NCBI GenBank assembly: GCA_949987565.1
Contig: OX465107.1
Location: 12,780,413-12,844,412, forward strand
Reading direction: 5' to 3'
Length of the DNA: 64,000 nucleotides
Origin: Luidia sarsii
Lineage: Eukaryota > Echinodermata > Asteroidea > Paxillosida > Luidiidae
How positions within the stretch are numbered: the stretch's first letter is position 1; each line of letters opens with the position of its first letter. The notes under the pieces are model-generated. The model was not told the DNA's origin and made no database searches. It saw nothing but the letters and a program-made list of their open reading frames with translations. A program made the translations under genes and the position numbers. Shown here piece after piece: positions 46,830-59,000 of the stretch.

Positions 46830-47235
46830 TCAATTTCTTTTCTCGCTTTCTGTCTCTGTCTCTCTCTGTCTGTGTCTCTTATTCTCTCTCCCGCTCTAAT
46901 ATTCTCTTGTCCCACTCTCTCCCTCTTTCTCTCTCTCCCTCTCTGTCTCTGTCTGTGTTTCTCTGTCTTTCTATCTAATTGTCTCTCCCCCCTCTCTCAA
47001 TATGTCTCTGTTTCTCTTACCCTGTCTCTGCCTGTCTCTCTCTTTCTCTCTCCCTCCCTCTCCCTTTCTCTTGTCTTCTCTCTCTCCCTCTTTCTGTCTC
47101 TGCCGCTGTCTTCTCTGTATGTTTCCGTTTCTCCTTCTCCACCCGCTCTCTCCCCTCCCCCTCCCTTTCCCCTCCCTCTTCCTCCCTCTCCCTTGCTCTC
47201 CCTACCTTGCTCTCCTTTCTTTCTCTCTTCAAGAG
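46830..47235. repeat. CT-rich polypyrimidine tract
   Basis: Imperfect CTCTCT/CTGTCT repeats on the + strand end in a short AGAGAGAGAGGGAGGGA inversion at about 47,232-47,250. Ser/Leu frames of up to 230 codons are artefacts. Confidence 0.9.
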
Positions 47236-47599
47236 AGAGAGAGGGAGGGAAGAAGGGAAGGGGTTGGGGTTGGGTGGGAGTTAGGGGACCAAGGTGTCAC
47301 TGTCATGCCCAATCATATATAAGTGGCATCACACAAGCTGGGAGTGCAATGAGAGGTACGTTGTGGCTCTCTGCCTTTGTGTGTGATTCAGCTGCTGAGG
47401 TCTGCAGGGGGGAACGGCTCCGATTCATTTGCAAGCGGTTACAGCCCTGGAAAGGTTCCATTTGGGGCGTGAATCGCTTTGTAAAATGGCGTGGCCAGTC
47501 ACCGGCTGAGGTGTGATCTCTGGGCAGGGGGTGGCGGCAGGCAAACAGGCCAGCCCAGCCCACTTGAGTCTTACTTCCAGCTCCGTGCTTTTATATTTG

Positions 47600-47750
47600 G
47601 CTAATAAACAAATGTTGCAAACTGCAATACTGACTATAAAAATGTTCAAATGCAATTCCTAGCAGGACCTTTCTCGGAGGCAAATTGCCTTTTAATACAG
47701 AAAGGGCTACAGTACATGTAGGATCGGAAAGTTAGGCCCTCCTGATGTAC
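47600..47750. repeat. GTCAGGCC element, diverged copy
   Basis: It has the reverse-oriented tail AAATGTTGCAAACTGCAATA at about 47,610, then CCTAGCAGGACCTTTCTC and, after about 50 bp, GGATCGGAAAGTTAGGCCCT. It is recognisable but mutated. Confidence 0.65.
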
Positions 47751-50700
47751 ATGTAAGATCCTTTTTTTTTATAACTGCTCCCAATGACCATAAGCGTTAG
47801 ATTCATGTAAGCTGAGACTAAGATTGAGACTTGAAAAGGAGTGGGGGTTCATTCAAGGATGTGATTCACGTAGGATGAGATTGAGACTTGAAAAGGAAAG
47901 GGGATGGGGGGTTCCTTCAAGGATGTGTGCATGGCTCAGTCTCTGATAAAAACTCACAATGCCCCCTAATTAGTGAGATACCGTACTGTTTAGTGAGCTG
48001 TGCCTCTTCAGTGAATCGGGTGTCGATCTTAGAAAGTGATCCCCAAAAGAGCTTAAAACTCAATAGAGGAGTCTGTATTTTGTGGACATGGTGGCTTGGT
48101 GTTCCATGCAAACATTCACACAGATCTGGCAACTGGTAGATATTTCCATGATATGTACTGTACTGTACATGTAACTTGGCATGTTTTTTCCCTATAGTGC
48201 TATACATGTAAACTTTTTGGCTCTCAATGCAAGCTATGCATTACTGTGTGTCTGGGTCCTTTACAAGTTGAGGCCTTCATTTGTGATAGAGCTCTTGGTG
48301 TGCATATTGAGTGGGCATGCTCAGTAGTCTGAAGGGAATCCTTTGCCACTTGAGTACCGGGAACTTTGTGGAGCCTCTGCTGCAGTCTGTTCCCTGCAAA
48401 CTTGGTGGCCTTCCCTAGTCCAGTATAGTGCTCCAGACAGTGTAACCCAGTACACAAACATCCCATCCTGACCTGCTTCACTCCAGACCCTGAAGTGTGA
48501 AGTTTGAACAGGCCCGGCAGGGACAAAGCCTAAAGTTGTTTTGGCACTCCGGGCGCTTTTGTGCAGTCGTCCGTGCTCAACACCCTGGATTGCATTTGGA
48601 GAGAGGTGGGCCAGTGCAAAATTAATGCATAAGGAGTGTTAAGCCTCACACGCGCACTTGTACACAAATGCATGTTCAATGTCCCGTGTACATGCAGTAC
48701 CTGGTTTTGGACGTGTGGACGAACTGTGATTTTTCAATCGGATGGCGCCAGTTGTTGTTGTAGGGCTGCATTGTAACTGATGCTGCATGCACAGCGAGTT
48801 CTATATCGTTCCTCCGGCCTTGTGAACAATGTTTACAGGTAGAATGTGCTGCCTGATTCAGTCTGTGCATGGAGGACAGGTTCCATTGTGTTCTGCTTTT
48901 TCTTGCCGGGATAAGGCCATTTAGGAAGGGGTCAGCTTCTCCGTACCGCAGCCTCGCTCGTCCACAGAAACCTCTGTGACCTAAGGAACCAGAACAAACT
49001 CGGTGTAAACCAGAAGTGCAGTGTGTCAATTCTGTGGGCCGTCCCTGCCCAGAGATGGTATTACTTGCACCAGCTTACTGGTCAATACTGTGCACTTGGT
49101 GTTAGCAAGGCACAGTAGTTTATAGTCAGCATTTTATCAATACTGTAGGTATACTGCACATATAGTGTAAGGTTGTGGCATGGTGACTGCAAGGTACATG
49201 TACATGTGTACTGTACATGTACAGTGTACATGTACATCATATGTACATGTACACGTGTACATGCATAAGACTTGTATTTATGATTCACTCGTCCTGAAAA
49301 TGCAATTACATGCTTTGCAATTTATTTTTGGAAATTATAGAAATTCAACTGTTAATGTACATGTACATATAAATGTTGTACATGTACAAAATGTACATCT
49401 ATAGTTTGAACACTATAGTTGTATGTTCTCTTCATGTACACTGTACATGTACAGTAGGCTACTTACATGTACATGTACAATGTACATGTACACATACGCA
49501 ATTACGTGCACAAGCACGTACAGTCGGTATAGACTGTACATACATGTGTACTGTACCCCATTCTCAATTTCTGCTCAACACGGTGCACCAAAGAAACGGC
49601 ACAGATGGCTCAAATGCATGTAAACACTTGGAAATGTTCATTGAAACCGGAATTTATCATGTTACAGTTGTTATGGGCATTTCATTTTCAAAGCGTGGAT
49701 GCCATAAATATCTGCATAAAGATAAGTTTCATTATCTCATTTGCTGCCACCATTTTTGTTTTGAGGGGGTTGATGGAGGTGGTCATGGTCTATGCTTGCT
49801 CTATGGTCCATGGAAGTTGATCATACATGTACATCATAACACACACAAACTTTTCCAGAAACAGTGAAGGTTTGGTTACATATCATTTGCCACAATTTGA
49901 CGTCAATGAATCGGACACCAAGTTATTATTTCCTGTGTCTGTCGGCCATCTTGAGAGGGTTATTAACCCAGCAGGGAGTTTGGGGGGTTTGTGGTGAGGC
50001 CATACAGTAGGTGGGAGTGGACAGTACACCACCATGTTGCATCTTCATTGAAAGACCCAGCACCGATCAACCCCCAAAAAGGGTTATCCCAAGGACGGCA
50101 TACAGTACATGTACATGTACACTGTACATGTATACAGTACACTACTGTACATGTACATGTACTGTAGGTGGGTACTGTGTAGGTGCATCTGATTCAGACA
50201 GGATGTTATGCCACAATGTACAACATTGTCTTTTGTGTCATCAGGCACACAGCCCCTCCCCAGTCCCCACCAGCCCCACCACCAAATAATGGGTTCACTA
50301 ATCTCTAAGGTACACACACTGCAGCCAGTAGGTCTCCCATGCCACTATCTCATCTCTATTGGCAGGCCAGAAGCCAGTCCAAGTCTTCACTTTGGCCAAG
50401 CCAACCACACCCGGCCATTTGAGTATTTGGCAAGGCTGCGCACTTTGATCTGTGCGGACCAACAGTGTCCTTCCAAGAAAGACAGTACCCCCCTCAGTGT
50501 TTATGAGCAAACATTATTTGCATATGGACAGTTAAACTTCAAAAGTCTGACGCAATTACCAACTTTGTACAGTCATAGAGCAAGGAACCTTGCTCTATGG
50601 TACAGTACACCCATGAGTACACGTACAGGATATCTCACTCATAGATTGGTTCTTGAGTCCATTCCTATAGATGAGGAATTATAGAAAGGCTTGCTGACAA

Positions 50701-50934
50701 GAATGACCCCTAAAAAGATAAAGACCGAGGATGTGTCATTTTAATGCTATTATAGTCAGGGTCTCCTTCAACCATAGAGCAAGGAGGCAGGAAGGTCCCA
50801 CCTAGATGTACTTGTGTAGACAATGATGTGAATACATGTACATACATGTGAACCATGATCAAATTGCGACACAGGCAAAAGTACACACATGTATACTATA
50901 CATGTACATGTACATACTGTACATGTACAGTGAT
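47751..50934. other. Non-coding stretch with ACATGTAC clusters
   Basis: No exon is supported. ACATGTAC palindromes cluster at 49,193-49,260, 49,355-49,500 and 50,100-50,165. The rest appears unique. Confidence 0.45.
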
Positions 50935-51090
50935 GCAAAAATGTTTCAAACTGCTTATTGACTAAATGAATAAAATGACCTCAATGACCGAATATCAAAA
51001 ATCAGGAGGGGGCCTGACATTTTGATCCCAGTAGTAGTAGGATGGTCCTGCTAGGATTGAAACGTCAGTCAGGCCCTCCTAATCTTTGAT
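50935..51090. repeat. GTCAGGCC element, copy with both arms
   Basis: The left tail AAACTGCTTATTGACTAAAT, then GGGCCTGACATTTTGATCCC, GATGGTCCTGCTAGGATTGA, AACGTCAGTCAGGCCCTCCT. A small duplication (CAGTCAG) sits in the right arm. Confidence 0.8.
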
Positions 51091-51755
51091 ACTTAAAATG
51101 CATTACGTTTGTCTAAATTGAGAAAGCCTGGTATACATGTACACATGTACTGTACTTTACCAACTCTTAAGAATATAAATGTAATGTTGTATACCTGTGC
51201 AATTTATTGTACATGTACAGTATGTGCAAAACTTGGTAACAATTAATATGGAAAATCACATCCATGTAAATATGTATGTTTTAGATAATTACAGAATGAA
51301 CAGATAATCCTCTGAATAATTTATTTAGGGGACCAGTTGTAAAGATGATTAATTTTTTAAATTAAGACAGTACAGTGTACATGCAGGTATGGTTGTCATC
51401 GTTGCTTGGACATTTGTCCACCTTCTAATGAATTGTCATCAGGGTAATTATTATTTTAATTTCTGCACACCCGGCCTCTCCCCTCCCCATCTTGATAATT
51501 TTTTTTACCCTGCTGGGTGTTAGCAGGGGTGGGGGGGGGGGGGGGTGGCAAGATTGGGGGCGTTGGTCCCAGAGGGGGGTGACAGCTCATCCTTGTCCAA
51601 CAACATTTGTGAGTTGCTTAAAACGTATGCAGCTTTTCTTGAAATCGGCTGCAGACGGCCAGATGACCCATCATGACCCAAAGATGTGCCAAGGGTCAAT
51701 GATCTCACAGTAAAGGTCGATCAGTTGAGCTGCTTTCAATGGGGGACCTCTCTCC

Positions 51756-53142
51756 TGTCCTGTCCTGTCCTGTCCTGTCCTGTCCTGTCCTGTCCTGTCC
51801 TGTCCTGTCCTGTCCTGTCCAGTCCAGTCCAGTCCTGTCCAGTCCTGTCCTGTCCTGTCCTGTCCTGTCCTGTCCTGTCCTGTCCTTTCCTGTCCTGTCC
51901 TGTCCTGTCCTGTCCTGTCCTGTCCTGTCCTGTCCTGTCCTGTCCTGTCCTGTCCTGTCCTGTCCTGTCCTGTCCTGTCCTGTCCTGTCCTGTCCTGTCC
52001 TGTCCTGTCCTGTCCTGTCCTGTCCTGTCCTGTCCTGTCCTGTCCTGTCCTGTCCTGTCCTGTCCTGTCCTGTCCTGTCCTGTCCTGTCCTGTCCTGTCC
52101 TGTCCTGTCCTGTCCTGTCCTGTCCTGTCCTGTCCTGTCCTGTCCTGTCCTGTCCTGTCCTGTCCTGTCCTGTCCTGTCCTGTCCTGTCCTGTCCTGTCC
52201 TGTCCTGTCCTGTCCTGTCCTGTCCTGTCCTGTCCTGTCCTGTCCTGTCCTGTCCTGTCCTGTCCTGTCCTGTCCTGTCCTGTCCTGTCCTGTCCTGTCC
52301 TGTCCTGTCCTGTCCTGTCCTGTCCTGTCCTGTCCTGTCCTGTCCTGTCCTGTCCTGTCCTCTCCTGTCCTCTCCTGTCCTCTCCTGTCCTGTCCTCTCC
52401 TGTCCTCTCCTGTCCTCTCCTCTCCTGTCCTCTCCTGTCCTCCCCTGTCCTCTCTCCTCTCCTATCCTCTCCTCTCCTGTTCTCTCCTGTCCTGTCCTGT
52501 CCTCTCCTGTCCTCTCCTGTCCTCTCCTGTCCTGTCCTGTCCTGTCCTCTCCTGTCCTCTCCTGTCCTCTCCTGTCCTGTCCTGTCCTGTCCTGTCCTGT
52601 CCTCTCCTGTCCTGTCCTGTCCTGACCTGTCCTCTCCTGTCCTCTCCTGTCCTCTCCTCTCCTCTCCTGTCCTGTCCTGTCCTGTCCTGTCCTGTCCTCT
52701 CCTGTCCTCTCCTCTCCTCTCCTGTCCTGTCCTGTCCTGTCCTGTCCTGTCCTGTCCTGTCCTGTCCTGTCCTGTCCTGTCCTGTCCTGTCCTGTCCTGT
52801 CCTGTCCTGTCCTGTCCTGTCCTGTCCTGTACTGTCCTGTCCTGTCCTGTCCTGTCCTGTCCTGTCCTCTCCTCCCCTGTCCTCTCCTGTCCTCTCCTGT
52901 CCTCCCTCTCCTGTCCTCTCCTGTCCTGTCCTCTCCTTTTCATCTCCTCTCCTCTCCTCTCCTCTCCTCTCCTCTCCTCTCCTCTCCTCTCCTCTCCTCT
53001 CCTCTCCTCTCCTCTCCTCTCCTCTCCTCTCCTCTCCTCTCCTCTCCTCTCCTCTCCTCTCCTCTCCTCTCCTCTCCTCTCCTCTCCTCTCCTCTCCTCT
53101 CTTGTCCTCTCCTCTCCTGTCCTCTCCTCTCCTCTCCTCTTC
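51756..53142. repeat. Pentanucleotide satellite (TGTCC)n passing into (TCTCC)n
   Basis: Pure TGTCC units fill about 51,756-52,360, mixed TGTCC/TCTCC units about 52,360-52,935, and pure TCTCC about 52,945-53,100. It is 1.39 kb in total. The reverse-strand frame of about 487 codons (Asp-Arg-Thr-Gly-Gln then Glu-Arg-Arg-Gly-Glu) and the forward ones of about 500 codons are artefacts of a stop-free pentamer. Confidence 0.97.
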
Positions 53143-55029
53143 TCTCCTTCACGGTCCATCTTACTCAAACTCCAGCTGTTTCTAAAGGAATGTTCAGTTG
53201 AGGACTGGCTCAGGAGAATTCAGACATCCATTTTTTTTCTGGGATGGAGCCATCACTTGATTAATGAAGTCTTGAATCTTGATCAAGGAATTTGATGGAG
53301 CACCATACGTGCTTCCTTCACACACAAACGTTAAGGCCTGGTTTGACGTATTTGCTGGGAGTGGCCGTCCCCAAGACGATGCTGATTTTATCATCCTACC
53401 GTTCATTTGAAAAATGCCATTCAAATACACTAACTGTTTGGTTTTTGTGATGTAGGGCCAGTTTTATTTAGATGTTTTTCTGTCTTCCTGTAACGTGCAT
53501 GGTACACTCGTACATGTTCAGTGCCATTCCTGTATACGCTATTGGAAAGGTGTACCGTATACATACATGTACATGTACATGAACAGTAGGTGGACTGGCA
53601 GGATGCCACTTGCACATTACAGATGAAAATGGCATCGGTTTTGAAGGATGTGTACAGACAGCGCCACATCGTGCAAGGACATTTCCAGTGTGCCTTCCGT
53701 ACCCTCCCCAGTGATGGCACTCAGCAGGAGATACTGTACATGTACTGTGGACTGGACAAGATTTCCCTGTCCGGTCCTTGCCACAAGAGGGCGCCAGTCA
53801 GGCTGCCCGTGGAATGGGGCAGTGACAACCAGCCAGCCTCGATGCAGACACAGGAGGAGTTGATTCCTTGCGCTTGAGGTGGAGGCGGGTGGGATGTGAT
53901 TCGCTCACACAGAACTTGAAGCACGCCCTCTGTTGTTGAGTTTGGAGCAGGATTGGGCCCCCCCTCATGCATGCATGAGCAGGTTCTTCCATTGATTTTC
54001 CGTGGACTGGCATAAAACATACACACATTACATGTACATGTACATGTACAGTATACAGGACACATGTTTTGGTTATTGGAGATTGAATAGATTTATTGGA
54101 AGCATTTTTTTTGGGGAAATTCCTAACAGATATTTCTGATAGTCATTTCAGAAATTAAAATGGTTTGAAAAAGGGAAATGCTTTAGGTACATGTACAATG
54201 TACATCCAAGAGTAATATTAGTGTCTATGCTCATGCACATGTACATTAACCTTCAGTGGTTTTTGGCTTTGTCAACAGTAAATCTTCATTAGCAAAACAT
54301 AATTATTATGTGTACAATGCATTTTCAAACAAAGACATCACAAGGGTACTCACGAGAATGGTTTTTGTAAAAAGCTAAGACAATTGGATTGGACCGGGTT
54401 TGACCCACAGTCGCTGGCTTAATGGACTATTATCGAGTACCCTGCCACCTTTGGCTATCCAGCCCTTGAGTGGAGGCCATCCTGAGCATATTAAGCCGGC
54501 TGTCTTTGCTTGAAAAGAGGGTTGCCAGTCAGAAGCAATTAACCCATTATCTCATGGGATGGGATCACACCCTCTTTTCATCCGATGTAAAACACCAAAC
54601 AGTTAAAAAACCAGGCTGTGGCATTATTATTCTCATCATATTATTATGATTTTTTTTTAGGGGTTGATGGAAATAGATTCCCTCTTTTCATTTTTAATGG
54701 GAATCGTTGGCAGTTGTTGATGTATTCATATAAACTAAATGTGAACCTTGTCTTCACGCAAGGGTGGAGAAGGGCAGAGTCCCAGAAGACGTCTCGCATA
54801 CAAAAAGCCAAGAGCGGGCAGGCATGAGGCCGCTCTTTTTGGCAGTGTTTGTCTACGGGCTGCAGCACGTACGCCGCAGAGCGATTGGCGACGAAGATGA
54901 TGCCGGGGGAGACGCTCGACCGCTTCGGCGAGAAGATGAGAAAAAAGGCTGTGGTTGGCCCGGGAATGGCAGGCGGAGGATTGGTGGGTTGGGGGGGGGG
55001 GGGCTCAGCTGGGTCCCTTGAACTCCCTT
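53143..55029. other. Non-coding stretch; CpG-rich patch at 54,760-54,980
   Basis: No exon is supported. The patch at 54,760-54,980 is more GC- and CpG-rich than its surroundings and stays open on both strands, but no family motif or paired splice sites were recognised. Confidence 0.4.
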
Positions 55030-55570
55030 CTGTCGCTTCTCTTGCTTTTTCTATCTCCCTTCCCCCTCTCTCTCTCCCATCTCTCCCCCTCCCTCTCTGT
55101 CTCGGTCTGTTTGTCTCTCCCTGTCTCACTCTGTATCCCTGTCTGTCTGTCTTTCTATCCCTCCTCTTCCTCTGCCTCTCTATAGCTCCTTTTCTCTCTT
55201 CTCTCTCCCTTTTCCCTCTCTCTCACTTTGTCTGTCTGTCTATCCCTCCTCTTCCTCTCCCTCTCTATAGCTCCTTTTCTCTCTTCTCTCTCCCTTTTCC
55301 CTCTCTCTCACTTTGTCTGTCTGTCTATCCCTCCTCTTCCTCTCCCTCTCTATAGCTCTTTTTCTCTCTTCTCTCTCCCTTTTCCCTCTCTCTCACTTTG
55401 TCTGTCTGCCTCTTCCCCTCTCTCACCCTGTCTCTCTGTCTGTTTCCCCTTTCCCCTGTCCCTGCCAACCTCTATACTCTCTCTCCCTCCTCTCTCCCCC
55501 TCTCTCTCTCTCTTTCTCTCTCTCCCTCCTCTCTCCCCCTCTCTCTCTCTCTCTCTCTCCCTCTCTCACC
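55030..55570. repeat. CT-rich tract with three 85-bp tandem units
   Basis: TATAGCTCCTTTTCTCTCTT recurs at 55,181, 55,266 and (with CTTTTT) 55,351, exactly 85 bp apart, with intervening CTTTGTCTGTCTGTCTATCC. Simple (CT)n lies on both sides. Confidence 0.92.
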
Positions 55571-56053
55571 CCTCCCAATCAGCCATGGGTAGTCCGACCC
55601 AGTTTGCTGCGGTTGAGTGCTCTGCCAGGTCGCTGGAGCCTCTGTGGCCTTTCACCGTGATCGCTAATGAACCTGGCAGGTGACACTGAAAGACACAATG
55701 GCCGTTTCCCATAGTCGGCTCATGGAGCAAGTCATCCGTACCGACCACTGGGCTGAGCAACACCCCCCTCCCCCCTCCTGCAGCCCACTCATCGACCGCT
55801 CTTCTCCTTGTCCCACGCACGCTCCATCATTTCGTAAAAGGGAAACAAAAGTCGTCTGAAGGTCATGATGTCAAGCCCCCCTCCAAAAATCCACAAATGA
55901 AGTGCATCCGTGGTAATCCATTTTGAGGAATTGCACCACCTCTCAAGTTGTGCGCAGTTATTTTGATGCCAATCCCCCTTACGACAAGAGAATTCAGTAA
56001 TTACTCAGGAGGTTTTTGAACCAAATTGTGAACCAAAAAAACCCCCAAAAAAA
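55571..56053. other. Unique spacer before the 56-kb repeat cluster
   Basis: No gene or repeat was recognised beyond C and A homopolymer runs. Confidence 0.4.
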
Positions 56054-59000
56054 CTAGAAACATACGTCTGTTGTAACAGAACGTGTAGCTTTTCCTTTTT
56101 TTTTCCCGAAGAAAGACCAAGTTGAAAATCTGAAAACCAGTAGCACATGCATGATTACTACAGTACTTCCGGTCTGGACCGGAGGAAAGGGTCACATGAC
56201 ATGAGGAAGGTCATGAAACCTAATTGGTCCCTGAAACTCCTCTCACATAATATATGCGCTAGCAACAGCACAACAAGGGAGTTAACCATTGATTTAATAT
56301 CGTTTTTTTATTACCTCATTAATATTCATGAGATGACCTCATCATCATAATTATTGCAACATTTGGATACATTGTTGCCCAACTTAGATATATGCTAAAT
56401 ATCGATCCTGCGGGATCTAAGATCGTGGCGTGATTGCACATGCCAGGTTGGCCCTTTAAAGGGTGGTCACGTGACAACTCAAGCACAAACAAACGAAAAA
56501 AAACACAGTTTTACTGTATATTGGTGTAAAACCCTTTTAGCATCGTTTCGATTGAGTTCATGAAGGTGGCAACTCTGTTTCGAACCTGTACCATCCATTC
56601 CTACCCCAAAAGGCACACCAACGTATCGTGCACAAAGTCTATGGGACTAAGAAATGATATTTAACAAATCATAATAATTCAAAACAATGTTTAATCGGTT
56701 CCATACTCAGGATTTAAGATGTCTAGCCCAATAGCTAACTGGCCACCAAATTTCGAGAAGATTGACCATTGGCTAATATGTGCTTTAAAATCACGCATTT
56801 TGATGACGTCATGATTGCGTCATGACATTTTGTTCCCGGAGGGTGTTTCTAAACTACATCCCCATTAGATATAAACGAAAAAATGAAAAAAATCTTGCTC
56901 CGTTTGCCAAATATGCTCAATTTAATGTTAAAATCTTAAAAGTTTATGACCTCATTAATATTCATGAGATGACGTCACGATCAAATGAGGGCAATTTTTA
57001 GATACATCTTTTCCCAACTTAGATATGCTGCATAATTGAAACCAAACGAATTTGCATTTTTGCTTTTATTTGAGTTTGAAATTTGCCCCTTTCAAGCGCT
57101 GTCACGTGACACGTGGTGACGTCATGAAGATCTCACTTTTTGCAATGAATCTCCATCTACTAACCTAAGTACATGTATGTGCCAAGTTTGAAGCCATTTG
57201 TATTTGATATTATGCCCTTAATGGATTTCACAGCTAATTTGTACACAAACCTATGGCCCTTAGTATAAAAAAAACCTAAACAATGAAAAACAAAGGAAAT
57301 TCCGGAAATATGTTTTGATATTTTCAATTCGGGGTATATGTTGATTCGGTTGAAGACAAAATAAAAATACGATTTCTTCTTCGTTCAGGTAGTAATCTTC
57401 GTCTGAAGTTTAGATCTACCTACGTGAATCCACAATTAATGACTACAGTGTAGTGTACAAGTTGCCCCTTTAAAGCACGTGCATATTATGCGCACAAAGT
57501 GTATGGGACTACATTATAATATGAACAAAATCATAACAATTCTGAACAATGGTTAATTAATTCCCAACTCAGGATTATGAATTTCTAGCACAATAGCTAC
57601 CTGCACACCAAATTTCGAGACGATTGACCTTTGGCAAATATGTGTTTTAAAAACACGCATTTTGATGACGTCACGATTGCGTCATGCCATTTTGGCCCCA
57701 GAGGGTGTTTCTAGACTACATCCCTAATAGATATAAACAAAAACAATAAAAAAATCTTGCTCCGTTGGCCAAATATGCTCAATTGAATGTTAAAATCTTA
57801 AAAGATTATGACCTCATTAATATTCATGAGATGACGTCACGATCAAATGACGGCAATTTTTGGATACACCTTTTCCCAACTTAGATATAGTGCAAACTTG
57901 GAACAAAACGAAATTAATTTTTTGCTTTTATTGCAATTTGAAATTTGCCCCTTTAAAGCGCTGTCACGTGACACATGGTGACGTCATGAAGTTTTAAAGA
58001 CAACTGTGCACAACTTCAGCAAGGGTTCTATGCATTTGTCAAGTTTGAAAAAAATCAAAGTTTGTTCAATGGCAAAAGTGCCCTCCGAAAAAACCCTGTG
58101 CTTTGTCTATGGGATTATTCCGACCAGAAAAAGAAGAAGAAGAAGAAGAAGACTAGAAACATACGTCTGTTGTAACAGAACGTGTAGCTTTTCCTTTTTT
58201 TTTTCAGAAGAAAGACCAAGTTGAAAATCTGAAAACCAGTAGCACATGCATGATTACTACAGTACTTCCGGTCTGGACCGGAGGAAAGGGTCACATGACA
58301 TGAGGAAGGTCATGAAACCTTGGTCCCTGAAACTCCTCTCACATGCTATATGCGCTATTACGTCATTAATATTCATGAGATGACCTCATCATCATAATTA
58401 TTGCAATATTTGGATACACTGTTGCCCAACTTAGATATATGCTAAATATTGATCCTGCGGGATCTAAGATCGTGGCGTGATTGCACATGCCAGGTTGGCC
58501 CTTTAAAGGGCGGTCACGTGACAACTCAAGCACAAACAAACGAAAAAAACCCACAGTTTTACTGTATATTGGTGTAAACCCCTTTTAGCATCGTTTTGAT
58601 TGAGTTCATGAAGGTGGCAACTCTGTTTCGAACCCGTAACCTCCATTCCTAACCCAATACGCACGTGCATATTTTGTGCACAAAGTGTATGGGACTACAT
58701 TATATTTTTCAAAAAATCATAATAATTCTGAACAATGATCGATTGCTTCCAAACTCAGGATTATGAATGTCTAGCACAATAGCTACCTGCACACCAAATT
58801 TCGAGACGATTGACCTTTGGCAAATATGTGTTTTAAAAACACGCATTTTGATGACGTCACGATTGCGTCATGGCATTTTGGCCCCGGAGGGTGTTTCTAG
58901 ACTACATCCCTAATAGATATAAACAAAACCAATAAAAAAATCTTGCTCCGTTGGCCAAATATGCTCAATTGAATGTTAAAATCTTAAAAGTGTATGACCT

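Noticed and set aside
51686..53295. Frames of about 500 codons (VLSCP and RTGQD repeats)
   Set aside because: Artefacts of the TGTCC/TCTCC pentamer satellite.
54644..55129. Possible minus-strand exon in the CpG-rich patch
   Set aside because: Both strands are open, no domain was recognised and the left part runs into the CT-rich tract. Evidence is too weak to call an exon.
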